Positions 17,770 through 30,040 are shown, counted from the stretch's first letter. The stretch is 64,000 nucleotides of DNA from JALZAH01 sp051000755 (GCA_051000755.1 JBPCNZ010000136.1:10740-74739); one strand, 5' to 3'. Made by a program: numbers and translations. Notes: a model not told the origin generated them from the letters alone.

Positions 17770-17921
17770 GGTTTCATCCTGCCCGGTATCCGCCGTCTAT
17801 AAACAGCAGCAAGCATAACGCTTGCAGATAGCTACCATCGCCGGGAGAGACAGGGGGACCCGAGACGGACCTCGGCTAGCTTCGATCGCCGGATGGCCCC
17901 CGCCCAGGTTCGGATCCTGTC

Positions 17922-18466
17922 ATGAGCGCCCGCTCCCGGGTGGCGGTGGTGCTGGGCGCGGGCGGACCGGTCGGGCATGCCTTCCACGCCGGGGTGCTGG
18001 CCGCCCTGGCGGAGGAGGGTTGGGACGGCCGCAACGCCGACCTGCTCGTTGGCACCTCCGTCGGAGCCATCACCGCCGGACTCCTGCGCGCCGGGCTTGC
18101 TCCCAGCGACCTCTTCGCCTATACGACCAACCGCACCCTGGCATCGGGGGCTGGCCCAACCGGCGGGGACTCGACCTGCCCGGGCGCCTGGGCAATCAGC
18201 GTTCCGCCCGCCGGGGCCTGCGATCGCTCCGACGGGCGGGCGCCGCGACCGTCACGTTCGCCCCCGCTGCTGCTGAGCTCGAGGTGATGCACTACGACGC
18301 CTTCGAATTCGACCACCTTCCTGAGATTGCCTATCGGGCGGCAGCGGCCACCCGGCTCCGGCTGCGGCGGGATCCGGCTCTCGGCCCGCTCACCGAGATC
18401 CTGCGGGCTCATACCGGCGCGCCGTCGACCGCCGGTACCGGAACCGGTGCCGGCGGACCCACGTAA
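17922..18466 (+). pseudogene. Patatin-like phospholipase remnant
   Basis: The ATG at 17922 begins with the oxyanion motif GAGGPVG (about residue 12) and reaches the nucleophile elbow GTSVGA, both typical of patatin-like lipases. The frame then loses sense after LASGAGP and stops at 18287. Another frame resumes as AGAATVTFAP and MHYDAFEFDHLPEIAYRAAAATRLRLR to a stop at 18466, resembling a patatin C-terminus. The catalytic Asp (DGG/DGA) region is not found. The total length is about 180 codons against a usual 280-320, so both an internal deletion and a frame change have occurred. Its end overlaps the convergent citrate synthase gene. Confidence 0.65.
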
Positions 18467-19584
18467 CGGGCCACCGGGCGGATGATCCGCCGGTCGTCGG
18501 TCTGTTCGGCGATGTTGGCCGCCCAACCGATCACCCGGCTCACGGCGAAGGAGGGCGAGAACAGCTCCGGAGTGAGTCCGCATCGGCTCATGACCACGCC
18601 GGCGTAGTACTCGACGTTGGCGGAGAGATGCCGGTCGGGCTTGAGGTCCGCCAACGTGGCCACGATCAGGTCCTCGACCTCGACGGCAAAATCGACTAGG
18701 TCGCCGCCGAGGCCGCGTGCTACGTCGCGCAACAGGACCGATCGCGGATCACGCCCCGTGTAGACAGCGTGACCGAAGCCCATGATCCGCTCGCCCCGAC
18801 CGATGGCGCCCCGGATCCAGCCCGGTGCGGCAGCCGGGGTGCCGATGGCCTCCAGGGTCTCGAGCGCCCGACCCGGAGCGCTGCCGTGCAAGGGCCCGGA
18901 TAGCGAACCGATGGCACCGGTGACCGCCGCCGCCGCATCGGCACCGCTGGATGCGATGACCCGGGCCGCGAACGTTGAGTTGTTGAACCCGTGGTCCATG
19001 GTCACGATGAGGTATTGCTCCATGGCCCGGGACAGCACTGGGTCCGGGCGGCGGCCCGAGAGCATCCACAGATAGTTGGCGGCGTGGTCGAGAGCGGGGT
19101 CAGGTGACACAGGGTCGAGGCCGTGACGCAACCGGTGCATGGCTGCCGCCAGGGTGGGGACGAGGGCGGCGATGCGCAGCAGGTCCGCCCGCCGCTCAGA
19201 GGTGTCGAGATCCCACAGGGGTCGGAGCCCCAGAGCACATCCGGTGAGCGAGGCGGCGGTGCGCAGACCGCCGAGCGGGCCGCCGCCGGCCCCCGCGACC
19301 GCAGGCAGGAGATCGAGGAGCTCCGGGGGCAGGATACGGAGGGGGCGGACCTCCTCGGCGAAGCGGACCCGACCATGGTGGTCCGGGGGCAGGCGGCCGT
19401 CGACCAGGAGAGCCCAGACATCCTCGAAGGTGCGGCTGGCGGCCAGATCCGTCGCCGCGTACTGGCGGTAGTGGTAGAAGCCGGCCGCCCCCTGGACGTC
19501 GCTCAGCTTGGTGTCGGTCACCGCCACACCCCGCAGACCCGGCGGCACCACGATCGCTTCACGCCCGGAGGAAAGAGTGCTCAT
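18409..19584 (-). CDS. Citrate synthase-family enzyme (catalytic type)
   Basis: A 391-residue citrate/2-methylcitrate synthase condensing oxaloacetate with acetyl- or propionyl-CoA. Active-site segments are present: MDHGFNNSTFAARVIAS (His), SGPLHGSAPGRALE, GFGHAVYTGRDPRS (second His) and SANVEYYAGVVM, with Glu where many citrate synthases have Asp, a variant I recall from actinobacterial CitA-type enzymes. The ATG at 19584 (MSTLSSG) is chosen; an ATG three codons upstream is equally possible and neither has a clear ribosome site. The gene is divergent from a DNA-binding citrate synthase homologue, with a palindrome between them. Confidence 0.85.
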   Translation of the reverse strand: MSTLSSGREAIVVPPGLRGVAVTDTKLSDVQGAAGFYHYRQYAATDLAASRTFEDVWALLVDGRLPPDHHGRVRFAEEVRPLRILPPELLDLLPAVAGAGGGPLGGLRTAASLTGCALGLRPLWDLDTSERRADLLRIAALVPTLAAAMHRLRHGLDPVSPDPALDHAANYLWMLSGRRPDPVLSRAMEQYLIVTMDHGFNNSTFAARVIASSGADAAAAVTGAIGSLSGPLHGSAPGRALETLEAIGTPAAAPGWIRGAIGRGERIMGFGHAVYTGRDPRSVLLRDVARGLGGDLVDFAVEVEDLIVATLADLKPDRHLSANVEYYAGVVMSRCGLTPELFSPSFAVSRVIGWAANIAEQTDDRRIIRPVARYVGPPAPVPVPAVDGAPV

Positions 19585-19619
19585 GCCACGCATCTTGATC
19601 GTGGCCGGCAAGTACGTCA

Positions 19620-19640
19620 ATATTGATCAATGATCAATAT
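19620..19640. promoter_or_regulatory. Perfect palindrome between divergent citrate synthase genes
   Basis: ATATTGATCA and TGATCAATAT flank a single central A, a perfect 10-bp inverted repeat in a very GC-rich neighbourhood. It lies 36 bp from one start codon and 13 bp from the other, overlapping where both promoters must be. The MerR-like domain of the plus-strand neighbour is the obvious candidate ligand. Binding is inferred from position and symmetry. Confidence 0.7.
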
Positions 19641-19652
19641 GGGACGACCGCC

Positions 19653-20921
19653 ATGGTAGGAGGAGCAGGCCGGCTGAGCTCCCAGGAGGCGGCCGCCACC
19701 CTTGGCGTCAAGCCTGCGACGCTGTATGCCTATGTCAGCCGAGGGTTGCTCGGTCGGCACAAGACGCCTGCTGGGAGCACCTTCGATGCCACCGAGGTCG
19801 CTCGCGTGGCCGCCTCCGCAGGGCGGAGAGGGTCGGTAGGCCGGTCCGGCGCCGGGCCCGCCTTCGCCACGGCCCTGACCCTCATCGAGGACGGTCACCT
19901 GAGCTACCGGGGCCTCGATGCCGTCGAGCTGTCCCGCCACCGCCGCTTCGAGGACGTGGCGTGGTGGCTGTGGACGGGCTCGTGGCCGCAGCAGGAGCGC
20001 TGGGAGAGCAACGACGGACGGGCCGCGTCCGCCCGCGTGACCACGGCCGGACTGGGGCCCACCGCGGCGCCGATCGACCGGGTCAAGATGGCGGTGGTGG
20101 CGGCCGGATCGGCCGACGCCCTGCGCGGGGACCTGAGCCGAGGAGCGGTGACGGCGACGGCCCGGGACCTGCTGACCATCGTGGTGGACACCCTCCCGGC
20201 CGTCGGGCGGCGCCGCCGGGGGGAGAGCATCGCCGAGCGGCTGTGGCTCCGGCTGTCGCCCCTGTCCCCGACCCCGGAGCGCGTCTCCCTTCTCGATGCC
20301 GCCCTGGTCCTCATGGCTGACCACGAGCTGGCGCCCTCCACGCTCTGCGCCCGGGTGGCGGCCGCCTTCGGGGCCGACCCCTACTCGGTGGTCAGCACCG
20401 GCCTGGGCCCGGCGAGCGGGCCACTGCACAGCGCCGCCGCCAATGAGGTCCACCGCCTCTTCGACGACGCCCTGGCCCGCGACCCGATCGCCGCCATCGG
20501 TGAGCGCCTGGCCCGGGCCGAACCGATCCGCGGTCTCGGGGTGCGCCTCTACCCCGATGGCGACCCAAGGGGTCGCGAGCTGTTGGCCCGCCTCGACGAC
20601 CTGGCCATGGACCCTCAGCGCCGGGCCGTGGTCGACGCGGTCGTTGCCGTGGCCGCCGGTCGGGATCTGGACCCGCCCAACGTGGACTTCGGGCTGGGGG
20701 CGCTGGCCTTCGGGACCCAGATGATCCCCGGCGCCGGTCAGGCCATCACCATCGTCGGTCGAATGGCCGGATGGCTGGCCCACGCCATGGAGGAATACGA
20801 GTCCCGCACGGTCTTCAGGACCCGGGCCACCTACGTGGGGGACCGCCCCGGCTCTGCGTCCACCGACCCGGCCTCCACCGACCCGGCCCTCAGGCCGCCG
20901 AGTCCGCCTTGGTCGACGTGA
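19653..20921 (+). CDS. Citrate synthase-like protein with N-terminal MerR-type DNA-binding domain
   Basis: A 422-residue fusion. Residues 5-60 (LSSQEAAATLGVKPATLYAYVSRGLL) form a MerR/excisionase-type winged helix; the remainder is a citrate synthase fold with ADHELAPSTLCARVAAAF (first His), LGPASGPLHSAAANEV, and PPNVDFGLGALAF (Asp). The normal GFGHxxY motif reads GLGVRLYPDGDPRG, so the second catalytic His is missing. That suggests a ligand-sensing regulator rather than a full enzyme. The ATG at 19653 lies next to a perfect palindrome, and the divergent neighbour is a catalytic citrate synthase, suggesting auto- and cross-regulation. The last 32 bp overlap the convergent lgt gene. Confidence 0.83.
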   Translation: MVGGAGRLSSQEAAATLGVKPATLYAYVSRGLLGRHKTPAGSTFDATEVARVAASAGRRGSVGRSGAGPAFATALTLIEDGHLSYRGLDAVELSRHRRFEDVAWWLWTGSWPQQERWESNDGRAASARVTTAGLGPTAAPIDRVKMAVVAAGSADALRGDLSRGAVTATARDLLTIVVDTLPAVGRRRRGESIAERLWLRLSPLSPTPERVSLLDAALVLMADHELAPSTLCARVAAAFGADPYSVVSTGLGPASGPLHSAAANEVHRLFDDALARDPIAAIGERLARAEPIRGLGVRLYPDGDPRGRELLARLDDLAMDPQRRAVVDAVVAVAAGRDLDPPNVDFGLGALAFGTQMIPGAGQAITIVGRMAGWLAHAMEEYESRTVFRTRATYVGDRPGSASTDPASTDPALRPPSPPWST

Positions 20922-21780
20922 CGTCGCCCTCGGGGAGAGCGTCGGTGACCAGATCGTCGCCGGGACGGGGCCGCCCCTTGATCACCAGGATCCCGGCCGC
21001 GGCGACGAAGACGATGATGCTGGTGTAGTCGTTCAGCCGGAACGGCCCGTACTTGTGGGCCGGATCGATCCGCAGATACTCGATCCAGAACCGCCCCACC
21101 GTGTAGGCCAGGGCGTAGACGGCGAAGAGATAACCCCGGCGCAGCTTGACGTGACGGGCGACGAAGAGGACCACGACGAAGGAGAGGCCGTCCCAGATCA
21201 TCTCGTAGAGAAACGTCGGTTGGAACGTGGTGGCGGCCTGGTAGGCGACCGGAAGGGCGGCCCGGTGAGCGGCGTCGATGTGGACGGCCCACGGGAGCCC
21301 CGACGGCTTGCCGTACAGCTCCTGGTTGAAGTAGTTGCCCAGCCGCCCCACGCCCTGGGCCAATGGGAAGGCCAGGGCCACGCAGTCGAGGAGGGGGGCG
21401 GTCCGCAGCCGGTAGCGGTGGGCCCCGATGAGCCCCGTGGCCACGCCCCCGACGACGGCACCCCAGATCCCGAGACCCCCCTGCCACACGGCGAACACCC
21501 GCCAGAAGTGGCCACCGGTGTCATCCTGGTAGCTGGTCAGCACACTGTAGAGGCGGGCACCGATGAGCCCCCCAGGAACACCCCAGACCGCCAGGGTGGA
21601 CATGGTCCCTGGTTTGCCGCCGATCTTCTCCCACCAGCGTTGGGCCACGACCACCGCCACCCCGATGCCCGCGGCGATGCACAAGCCGTAGATGTGCAGC
21701 TTCAAGGGCCCGATGCTGATCCCGTTGGCGGGGGGGCTGGGGATCGAGGCCACCATCGACGCCAGAGCATGCACGGCCAC
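20890..21780 (-). CDS. lgt: Phosphatidylglycerol-prolipoprotein diacylglyceryl transferase
   Basis: A 296-residue polytopic membrane enzyme with about seven helices that attaches diacylglycerol from phosphatidylglycerol to the lipobox Cys of prelipoproteins. The Lgt signature GRLGNYFNQELYG is intact (about residues 143-155), along with GGLIGARLYSVL, the WQGGLGIWGAVVGG loop and GRFWIEYLRID near the C-terminus. Length is normal. It is divergent from glgX across 55 bp and convergent with the DNA-binding citrate synthase gene, which it overlaps by 32 bp. A monocistronic housekeeping gene. Confidence 0.93.
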   Translation of the reverse strand: MAVHALASMVASIPSPPANGISIGPLKLHIYGLCIAAGIGVAVVVAQRWWEKIGGKPGTMSTLAVWGVPGGLIGARLYSVLTSYQDDTGGHFWRVFAVWQGGLGIWGAVVGGVATGLIGAHRYRLRTAPLLDCVALAFPLAQGVGRLGNYFNQELYGKPSGLPWAVHIDAAHRAALPVAYQAATTFQPTFLYEMIWDGLSFVVVLFVARHVKLRRGYLFAVYALAYTVGRFWIEYLRIDPAHKYGPFRLNDYTSIIVFVAAAGILVIKGRPRPGDDLVTDALPEGDVTSTKADSAA

Positions 21781-21835
21781 AGGCTAGAGGCTGGGTCTGC
21801 GTGAGGGTTGCCGCCGCCGGGGTACGGTCCCTGCC

Positions 21836-23930
<2,095 letters not shown>

Positions 23931-23941
<11 letters not shown>

Positions 23942-26636
23942 TTCCCGGCGGGCCACGTACCGCCTCCAGATGCGCGCCGAGTTCGGCTTCGGCGACGCCG
24001 AGGCCGTGGTCGACTATCTCGCCGAGCTCGGGGTCAGCCACCTGTACCTGTCGCCCATCCTGCAGGCCGCACCGGGCAGCACCCACGGCTACGACGTCGT
24101 CGACCCCACCCGGGTCAACGCCGAGCTGGGCGGGAGCGAGGGCTATGCCCGCCTCTGCGCCACGGCTTCGGCCTCCGGCCTGCGCCAACTGGTCGACGTC
24201 GTGCCCAACCACATGGCCATCACCGGGCGGGACAACCGGTGGTGGTGGGATGTGCTCGAGAACGGGCCGGCCAGCATCTACGCCTCCCATTTCGACGTCG
24301 ACTGGGATCCGCCGGAGTCCAAGCTGCGCAACGTCGTCCTGTTGCCCATCCTCGGCGACCACTACGGCCGGGAGCTCGAAGCCGGAAACCTGCGAGTCGA
24401 GCGGGAAGGGGGAAGCTTCGTCCTGCGGTACTACGACCACGCCGCCCCCATCGCCCCCAGGACCCTCGACGCCATCCTGGAGGGGGCGGTGGCCCGCCTG
24501 AGCTCGGTGACCGCAACCGAGGATGACCCCGCGCCGGTGGCCGCCGAGCTGGCCAGCATCGCCACCGCCTTCGGGCGCCTCCCCCTGTCCACCGCCACCG
24601 ATGCCGACTCGGTTGCCGAGCGCCATCGGGACAAGGAGATCCTCCGAACCCGGCTCGGTCTGCTGTGTGAGAGCCGTACCGACGTGGCGAGCGCCATCGA
24701 CGCCGCGGTGGGCGACCTGACCGGTGACGCGGACGCCCTCGACGCCCTCCTTGACCGGCAGAACTTCCGCCTGGCGTGGTGGCGCACGGCGGGTGAGGAG
24801 CTCGACTACCGCCGGTTCTTCGACATCAACGACCTGGCCGGGATCCGGGTCGAGGACCCTACGGTGTTCGCCGACAGCCACCAGCTGATCCTGGACTGGC
24901 TGGAGCGGGCCCTGGTCGACGGGATCCGCATCGATCATGTGGACGGCTTGCGCGACCCCGGCACCTACCTGGCTCGCCTGCAGGCGGCGGTGGCCGGGAC
25001 GTGGGTGGTGGTCGAGAAGATCCTGGAGGGCGCCGAGGTTCTGCCGGCGGCGTGGCCGGTGGCCGGGACGACCGGCTACGAGTGGCTGAACCTGATCGCC
25101 GGTGTGCTCAACGACGCCGACGGGTCGGCCCGCATCGTGGAGATGTATCAGGGTTTCTCGGGGATCACCGAGCGCTACGAGGAGATCGTGCAGCGGGCCA
25201 AGGTGGAGATCCTCGACGGACCCCTCGCCACCGACCTGAACCGGCTGGTGGCCCGCCTCACGGCCATCTGTGAACGGCACCGCCGGTACCGGGACTACAC
25301 CCGCCGCGACCTGCGCGACGCTCTGGCGGAGATCATCGCCAGCTTCTCGGTGTACCGCACCTACGTGCGGGCGGGGACGCCAGCCGAGCCGGGCGACGTG
25401 GCCACCGTCGAGTCGGCCGTGCTGGGGGCGGGCATCCGCGCCCCCGACATCGACGAGGAGCTTCTCGGGTTCCTGCGCGAGCTGCTCCTCGGGCGGATCG
25501 CCGGTCGCGACGCGCTCGAGCTGGCCCAGCGCGTCCAGCAGCTCACCGGCCCGGTGATGGCCAAGGCAGTGGAGGACACCGCCTTCTACCGGTACGTGCC
25601 GGTGAGCTGGCTCAACGAGGTCGGCGGGGACCCGGGCCGCCTGGGCGTGTCGCTCGAGGCCTTCCACCGGGCCAACGCGGCAGCCCAGGAGCACAGGCCC
25701 CAGGCCCTGCTGGCCACCTCCACCCATGACACCAAGCGGAGCGAGGATCTCCGGGCCCGCCTCTCCGTTCTGGCCGAGATGCCCCGGGAGTGGGAGACGG
25801 CCGTGACCCGGTGGCGGGGCCATCACCGCAAGCGCGGATCGGTGGCCCCCCCGGATGGCAACACCGAATGGCTGGCCTATCAGTCGTTCGTGGGGGCGTG
25901 GCCCCTCGACGCCGACCGGGCCGTGGCCTACCTGGCCAAGGCCACGAGGGAGGCGAAGGTGCACACGTCATGGACCGACCCGGATTCGTTCTACGACAGT
26001 CAGCTCGAGCAGTGGACACGTGACGCCCTCAGCGACGACGAGTTCACGTCGGAGCTGGAGGAGTTCGTGGCCGCCATCCGCCGTCCGGGCTGGGCGGTGG
26101 CCCTGGCCCAGAAGCTGGCCACCCTCACCGCACCGGGGGTTCCCGACATCTACCAGGGCAGCGAATGCTGGGACTTCTCCCTGGTCGACCCGGACAACCG
26201 CCGGCCTGTCGACTACGAACGCCGCCGCCTGATGCTGGCCCGCTGCGCCGAGGTCACCGCCGTCCAAGCCTGGGCGGAGGAGGAGGGCTCCGGGCTGACC
26301 AAGCTCGCCGTCGTTGGCGCCGCCCTGGCCGTCCGAGGGGAGCACCCCGGATGGTTCGGGCCCGGCACCGAGGGTCGCTACCAACCGCTCGAGGCGCGCG
26401 GGTCGGCTGCGGGGCACGCCATCGCCTGGTGCCGGGGCGGGGGCGCCATCACCGTTCTGACCCGGACGGCCACGGTCCTCGATCGGGCCGGGGGTTGGGG
26501 CGAGACCGCGCTCAGCCTGCCGCCGGGTCGATTCGAGGACCGTCTGGGTGGTGGCGACCATGAGGGGAATGTCCTCCTCGGCGATGTCCTCGCCGGCCTG
26601 CCGGTGGCCCTGCTCGTGGCCGCAGAACGGCGTTGA
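23931..26636 (+). CDS. treY: Malto-oligosyltrehalose synthase TreY
   Basis: A 901-residue GH13 enzyme converting the reducing-end linkage of maltodextrin into an alpha,alpha-1,1 (trehalose) linkage. Motifs: ATYRLQM and LYLSPILQAAPGSTHGYD at the N-terminus, DVVPNHMA, YRRFFDINDLAGIRVEDP, DGIRIDHVDGLRDP (nucleophile Asp) and VVVEKILEGAEVLP (acid Glu). The C-terminal LTAPGVPDIYQGSECWDF is typical. The GTG start overlaps glgX. TreZ, the partner that releases trehalose, is not in this window. The downstream DUF445 gene overlaps this stop by 4 bp. Confidence 0.95.
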
Positions 26637-27886
26637 TCACCCGATCGGCCTCCGAAGCGGTGCGGGCCCGCCAGCTGCAGGTCACCAAGCGCCAGGCCGG
26701 CGGGCTGCTGATCGCCGTCACCGTGGTCTTCGCCGTCGCGACCGTCTTCGCCGGGGATCAACGGTGGCTGGTGTGGGTCCAGGCCACGGCGGTGGCGGCC
26801 ATGGTCGGCGGGTTGGCCGACTGGTTCGCGGTGACGGCGCTCTTCCGCCATCCCCTCGGCCTGCCCATCCCCCACACCGCCATCGTCGTCGAACGCAAGG
26901 ATCGTTTCGGTGAGACCCTCGGGTCGTTCGTCCAGGAGAGCTTCCTCAGCGCCGACGCTGTCACCGAGCGCCTCCGCAGCGCCCACGCCCTGGATCGTTT
27001 GACGTCGTGGCTGGCCGAACCGGTCAACGCCGACCTGGTCGCCGGGCGTCTCCTCGAGGTCGCCGCCACCGGAGCGGACCTGGTAGCCAACGACGACGTC
27101 CACGACCTCTTCGACAGCCTGATTCGGGGCCGCGTGGAGCATCTGGCCCTGGCCCCCGCGGCCGGGCGGGTCCTCGACCAGCTGACCCGTGATGGTCGCC
27201 ACCAGCCCCTGGTCGACACCGCCCTGGCCAGCCTCAGCCGCTATCTGGAGATGCATGGGACCGAACTGCACCGCAGGCTGGGAAGGCGTTCCCCGTGGTG
27301 GCTGCCAGGATCGGTCGAGACCCGGGTGGTCAATCGTTTCATCCAACGGAGCGAGGCGGTCCTGGCCGACATGGCCGCCGACCGGTCCCACCCCCTGCGC
27401 ATCCAGATCGACGAGGGCCTGGTCGCCTTGGCCCGGGACCTGAAGACCTCACCGGAGCTGCGCCGGAGAGGCCAGGAGCTCACCGCCGATCTTTTGGCCC
27501 AACCTCAGGTGCGGGCCACCGCCCTGACCGTGTGGGAGGACGTCAAGAAGCGGCTCCGCGTTCAGATCGACGATCCGGCGTCGCCGTTGCGGGCCCGGCT
27601 GGCCGAGGTCGTCACCCGGGGCGCGAGTCGCTTCCGCCACGACCCGGCCCTCGTCGACGCCACCGAGCGCGCCGTGGAGAGCGCCCTGGCCACCACCCTG
27701 CAGCGCTTCGAGACCGAACTGGCGTCCCTCGTCAGCGGGACCATCGCCCGCTGGGATGCCTCCGAGACATCCCGACGCCTCGAGCTGCTCCTCGGTCCGG
27801 ACCTGCAGTACATCCGCATCAACGGGACCGTCGTCGGGGGCCTGGCCGGTCTCGCCCTTCACGGCGTCACCCGCCTCCTCGGCTGA
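26633..27886 (+). CDS. DUF445 membrane protein
   Basis: A 417-residue DUF445 protein with two N-terminal hydrophobic segments (GGLLIAVTVVFAVATVFA and WLVWVQATAVAAMVGGLADWFAVTALF), the family signature RHPLGLPIPHTAIVV, long amphipathic helices, and a C-terminal hydrophobic hairpin (VVGGLAGLALHGVTRLLG). The function of the family is unknown; relatives look like envelope-spanning proteins. The TTG start overlaps the treY stop, so it is co-translated, although no metabolic link to trehalose synthesis is known. Confidence 0.85.
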   Translation: MITRSASEAVRARQLQVTKRQAGGLLIAVTVVFAVATVFAGDQRWLVWVQATAVAAMVGGLADWFAVTALFRHPLGLPIPHTAIVVERKDRFGETLGSFVQESFLSADAVTERLRSAHALDRLTSWLAEPVNADLVAGRLLEVAATGADLVANDDVHDLFDSLIRGRVEHLALAPAAGRVLDQLTRDGRHQPLVDTALASLSRYLEMHGTELHRRLGRRSPWWLPGSVETRVVNRFIQRSEAVLADMAADRSHPLRIQIDEGLVALARDLKTSPELRRRGQELTADLLAQPQVRATALTVWEDVKKRLRVQIDDPASPLRARLAEVVTRGASRFRHDPALVDATERAVESALATTLQRFETELASLVSGTIARWDASETSRRLELLLGPDLQYIRINGTVVGGLAGLALHGVTRLLG

Positions 27887-28035
27887 CCCGAGGCGACCAC
27901 CGTCGCCGCCACCAGCAGGACGGCGGACCCATCGAGGCGACCGCCGAGGCTGGGCCTCGGCCGCCTCCGCCTGGGTTCCCCGTGCTAGGTTCGGTGGCTC
28001 CCAACCGCCTCGATGACGGAGACGTCCGGCGGCTC

Positions 28036-28112
28036 GGGCGTATAGCTCAGTTGGTTAGAGCGCATGCATGACACGCATGAGGTCGGGGGTTCAATTCCCT
28101 CTACGCCCACCA
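28036..28112 (+). tRNA. tRNA-Val (anticodon GAC)
   Basis: A 77-nt cloverleaf with encoded CCA. The acceptor GGGCGTA pairs with TACGCCC; the D arm is GCTC/GAGC; the anticodon stem CATGC/GCATG encloses the loop ATGACAC with anticodon GAC, reading GUC and GUU; the T arm GGGGG/CCCTC encloses TTCAATT. It stands alone between the DUF445 and secreted-protein genes. No integrated element adjoins it. Confidence 0.95.
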
Positions 28113-28249
28113 ACGTCGGCGATCGTGATGGCCGGCAATCGCCCATCAAATAGTGTGATGCACCTATTGCGTCGGCGTGCCGGGCAGGCGGTAGTGGCGG
28201 AGCGGGGCGGGACCACCCCCCTGCGGTTCAGCACGAGAAGGGGATCGCG

Positions 28250-30028
28250 ATGCGTCAGCTGGTGCGGATGGCGGCGGCCGGAACGGTAGCCCTGGCGATG
28301 TTCGGCCTGGCGCCGATCAGCCAGGCCGTGGGACAGACAGCCCCGGCCGGGACCACACCGGTCACCAGCCAGGGCCTGGTGTATCGGGGGAGCTCCAACC
28401 TCGGTGCGCTGGCCGCCCAAGCCCGGACCACGGCCCCCAACCAGGCGGCGGCCCCGACCCACGTGGTGGGCCCGGCCAATCGCCCCGCCCAGACAGCGGT
28501 GCCGGTGCCGAACCCGTCCTCCACGGCCGTGGTGCACGGCAAGGGTGGGTCCCAGGGTTTTGTGGCCGTCACCGTGGCCCAGCAGGCGGCGGCCCACGGC
28601 GGGGATCTCGAACCTCCCGACCAGGGGCTGTGCGCCCATGCCGGTGAGATGATCGAGCCGGTCAACGTCGCTCTGCAGGTCTACTCCGAGAGCGGGTCCG
28701 CCTTGTCGCCCGTCGTCGACCTGAACGCCTTCTACGGTCTGCCCCCGGCCGTCAGCCCGTCCCGCACCTTCGGGCCGTTTATCTCCGATCCCCGCTGCTA
28801 CTACGACGGCCAGACCGGCCGGTGGTTCATCACCGCCCTGGAGATCGACGTCAACCCCTACTCCGGAGCGCTCGGCTTCCGCAGCTCGGAGTTGCTGGCG
28901 GTGAGCCAGACCTCCGATCCCCTCGGCAGCTACGGCCTGTTCTCGATCGACACGACCAACGACGGCAGCGACGGGACCACGGCGATGGGCAACTGTCCGT
29001 GCTTCGGTGACCAGCCGCGGATCGGGGCCGACGCCCACGGCTTCTACATCAGTGCCGACGTCTATCCCATCAACGGGGTCTTCAACAGCAACGGCGGCGA
29101 GATCCTGGCCCTGTCCAAGCAGGGTCTGGCTGCGGCGGCGGCAGGATCGGCGCCGCCGCCGACGCTCGTGACCCTCTACAACGGAGCGACCACGATCCAG
29201 GGCGAACCGGCCAACGCCGTTCAGCCCGCCCAGACCCCCGAGGGCGGCCGCTATGCCTCCGACCGGGAGTACTTCTTGAGCACCCCGGACTTCAACGGTT
29301 TCGCCACCTCCGGGGGCGCCGGTGCCCAGGCCGTCGTGCTGTGGGCGCTGAGCGGCACCTCGACCTTGAGCTCCGCCACCCCCAGCCTCACCATTACCGA
29401 CAGCGTGGTGCCGAGCGAACCGTTCGCCACCCCGGTCAACGCCGCCCAGAAACCCGGTCCCCGCCCCCTGGGCCAGTCCCTCAAGGAGCCTCTGCCCCCG
29501 ATCTCGGTGAACGATGACCGCATGCAGCAGGTCGAGTACACCGGCGGCCGGCTGTACTCCTCACTCAACACCGGGATCGGTGCCGCCGGCGTGGCTGACC
29601 GATCCGGCGTGGCCTGGTTCGAGGTCAACCCTCACGGTGCCGGCACCATGGCCAACCAGGGCTACCTGGCGGTCGGCTCCGGCGCCACCCTGCTGTACCC
29701 CGCCATCGGGCTCACCCCTGCCGCCAGCGGGGTGATGACCTTCAGCGTGTCCGGACCCCACCAGTATCCGAGCCACGCCTACGTTGCCTTCAACCAGGCC
29801 GGGCCGAGCGGGTCGATCTACATCGACGGCCCGGGCACGGCCCCTGAGGACGGCTTCACCTGTTACAAGGCAACGGGATTCGGTCCCGCCTGCCGCTGGG
29901 GTGACTACTCCGCGGCGAGCTCGGACGGCCAGGGAAACATCGTCATGGGCACCGAGGTCATCCCCGACACGGCGCGCGACCCGCTGGCCAACTGGGGCAC
30001 CTTCCTCAGTGTCCGAGCCGGCGGTTGA
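28250..30028 (+). CDS. Large secreted protein of unknown function
   Basis: A 592-residue exported protein. The signal peptide MRQLVRMAAAGTVALAMFGLAPISQA is followed by an Ala/Pro-rich stretch, then a domain with SDPRCYYDGQTGRWFITALEIDV, GNCPCFGDQPRIGADAHGFYISADVYP and PLPPISVNDDRMQQVEYTGGRLYSSLNTG, ending in TCYKATGFGPACRWGDYSAASSDGQGNIVMGTEV. Repeated W/Y-rich strands and DxxG turns suggest a beta-propeller. The paired Cys could form disulfides. I cannot assign it to a named family. A GAGAAGGGG precedes the ATG. Confidence 0.75.
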   Translation: MRQLVRMAAAGTVALAMFGLAPISQAVGQTAPAGTTPVTSQGLVYRGSSNLGALAAQARTTAPNQAAAPTHVVGPANRPAQTAVPVPNPSSTAVVHGKGGSQGFVAVTVAQQAAAHGGDLEPPDQGLCAHAGEMIEPVNVALQVYSESGSALSPVVDLNAFYGLPPAVSPSRTFGPFISDPRCYYDGQTGRWFITALEIDVNPYSGALGFRSSELLAVSQTSDPLGSYGLFSIDTTNDGSDGTTAMGNCPCFGDQPRIGADAHGFYISADVYPINGVFNSNGGEILALSKQGLAAAAAGSAPPPTLVTLYNGATTIQGEPANAVQPAQTPEGGRYASDREYFLSTPDFNGFATSGGAGAQAVVLWALSGTSTLSSATPSLTITDSVVPSEPFATPVNAAQKPGPRPLGQSLKEPLPPISVNDDRMQQVEYTGGRLYSSLNTGIGAAGVADRSGVAWFEVNPHGAGTMANQGYLAVGSGATLLYPAIGLTPAASGVMTFSVSGPHQYPSHAYVAFNQAGPSGSIYIDGPGTAPEDGFTCYKATGFGPACRWGDYSAASSDGQGNIVMGTEVIPDTARDPLANWGTFLSVRAGG

Positions 30029-30040
30029 CGGCTCGGCCGG

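Noticed and set aside
28036..28112. tRNA-Val as an integration site
   Set aside because: No duplicated tRNA 3' end or integrase nearby; the only element in the window sits in cpaB.
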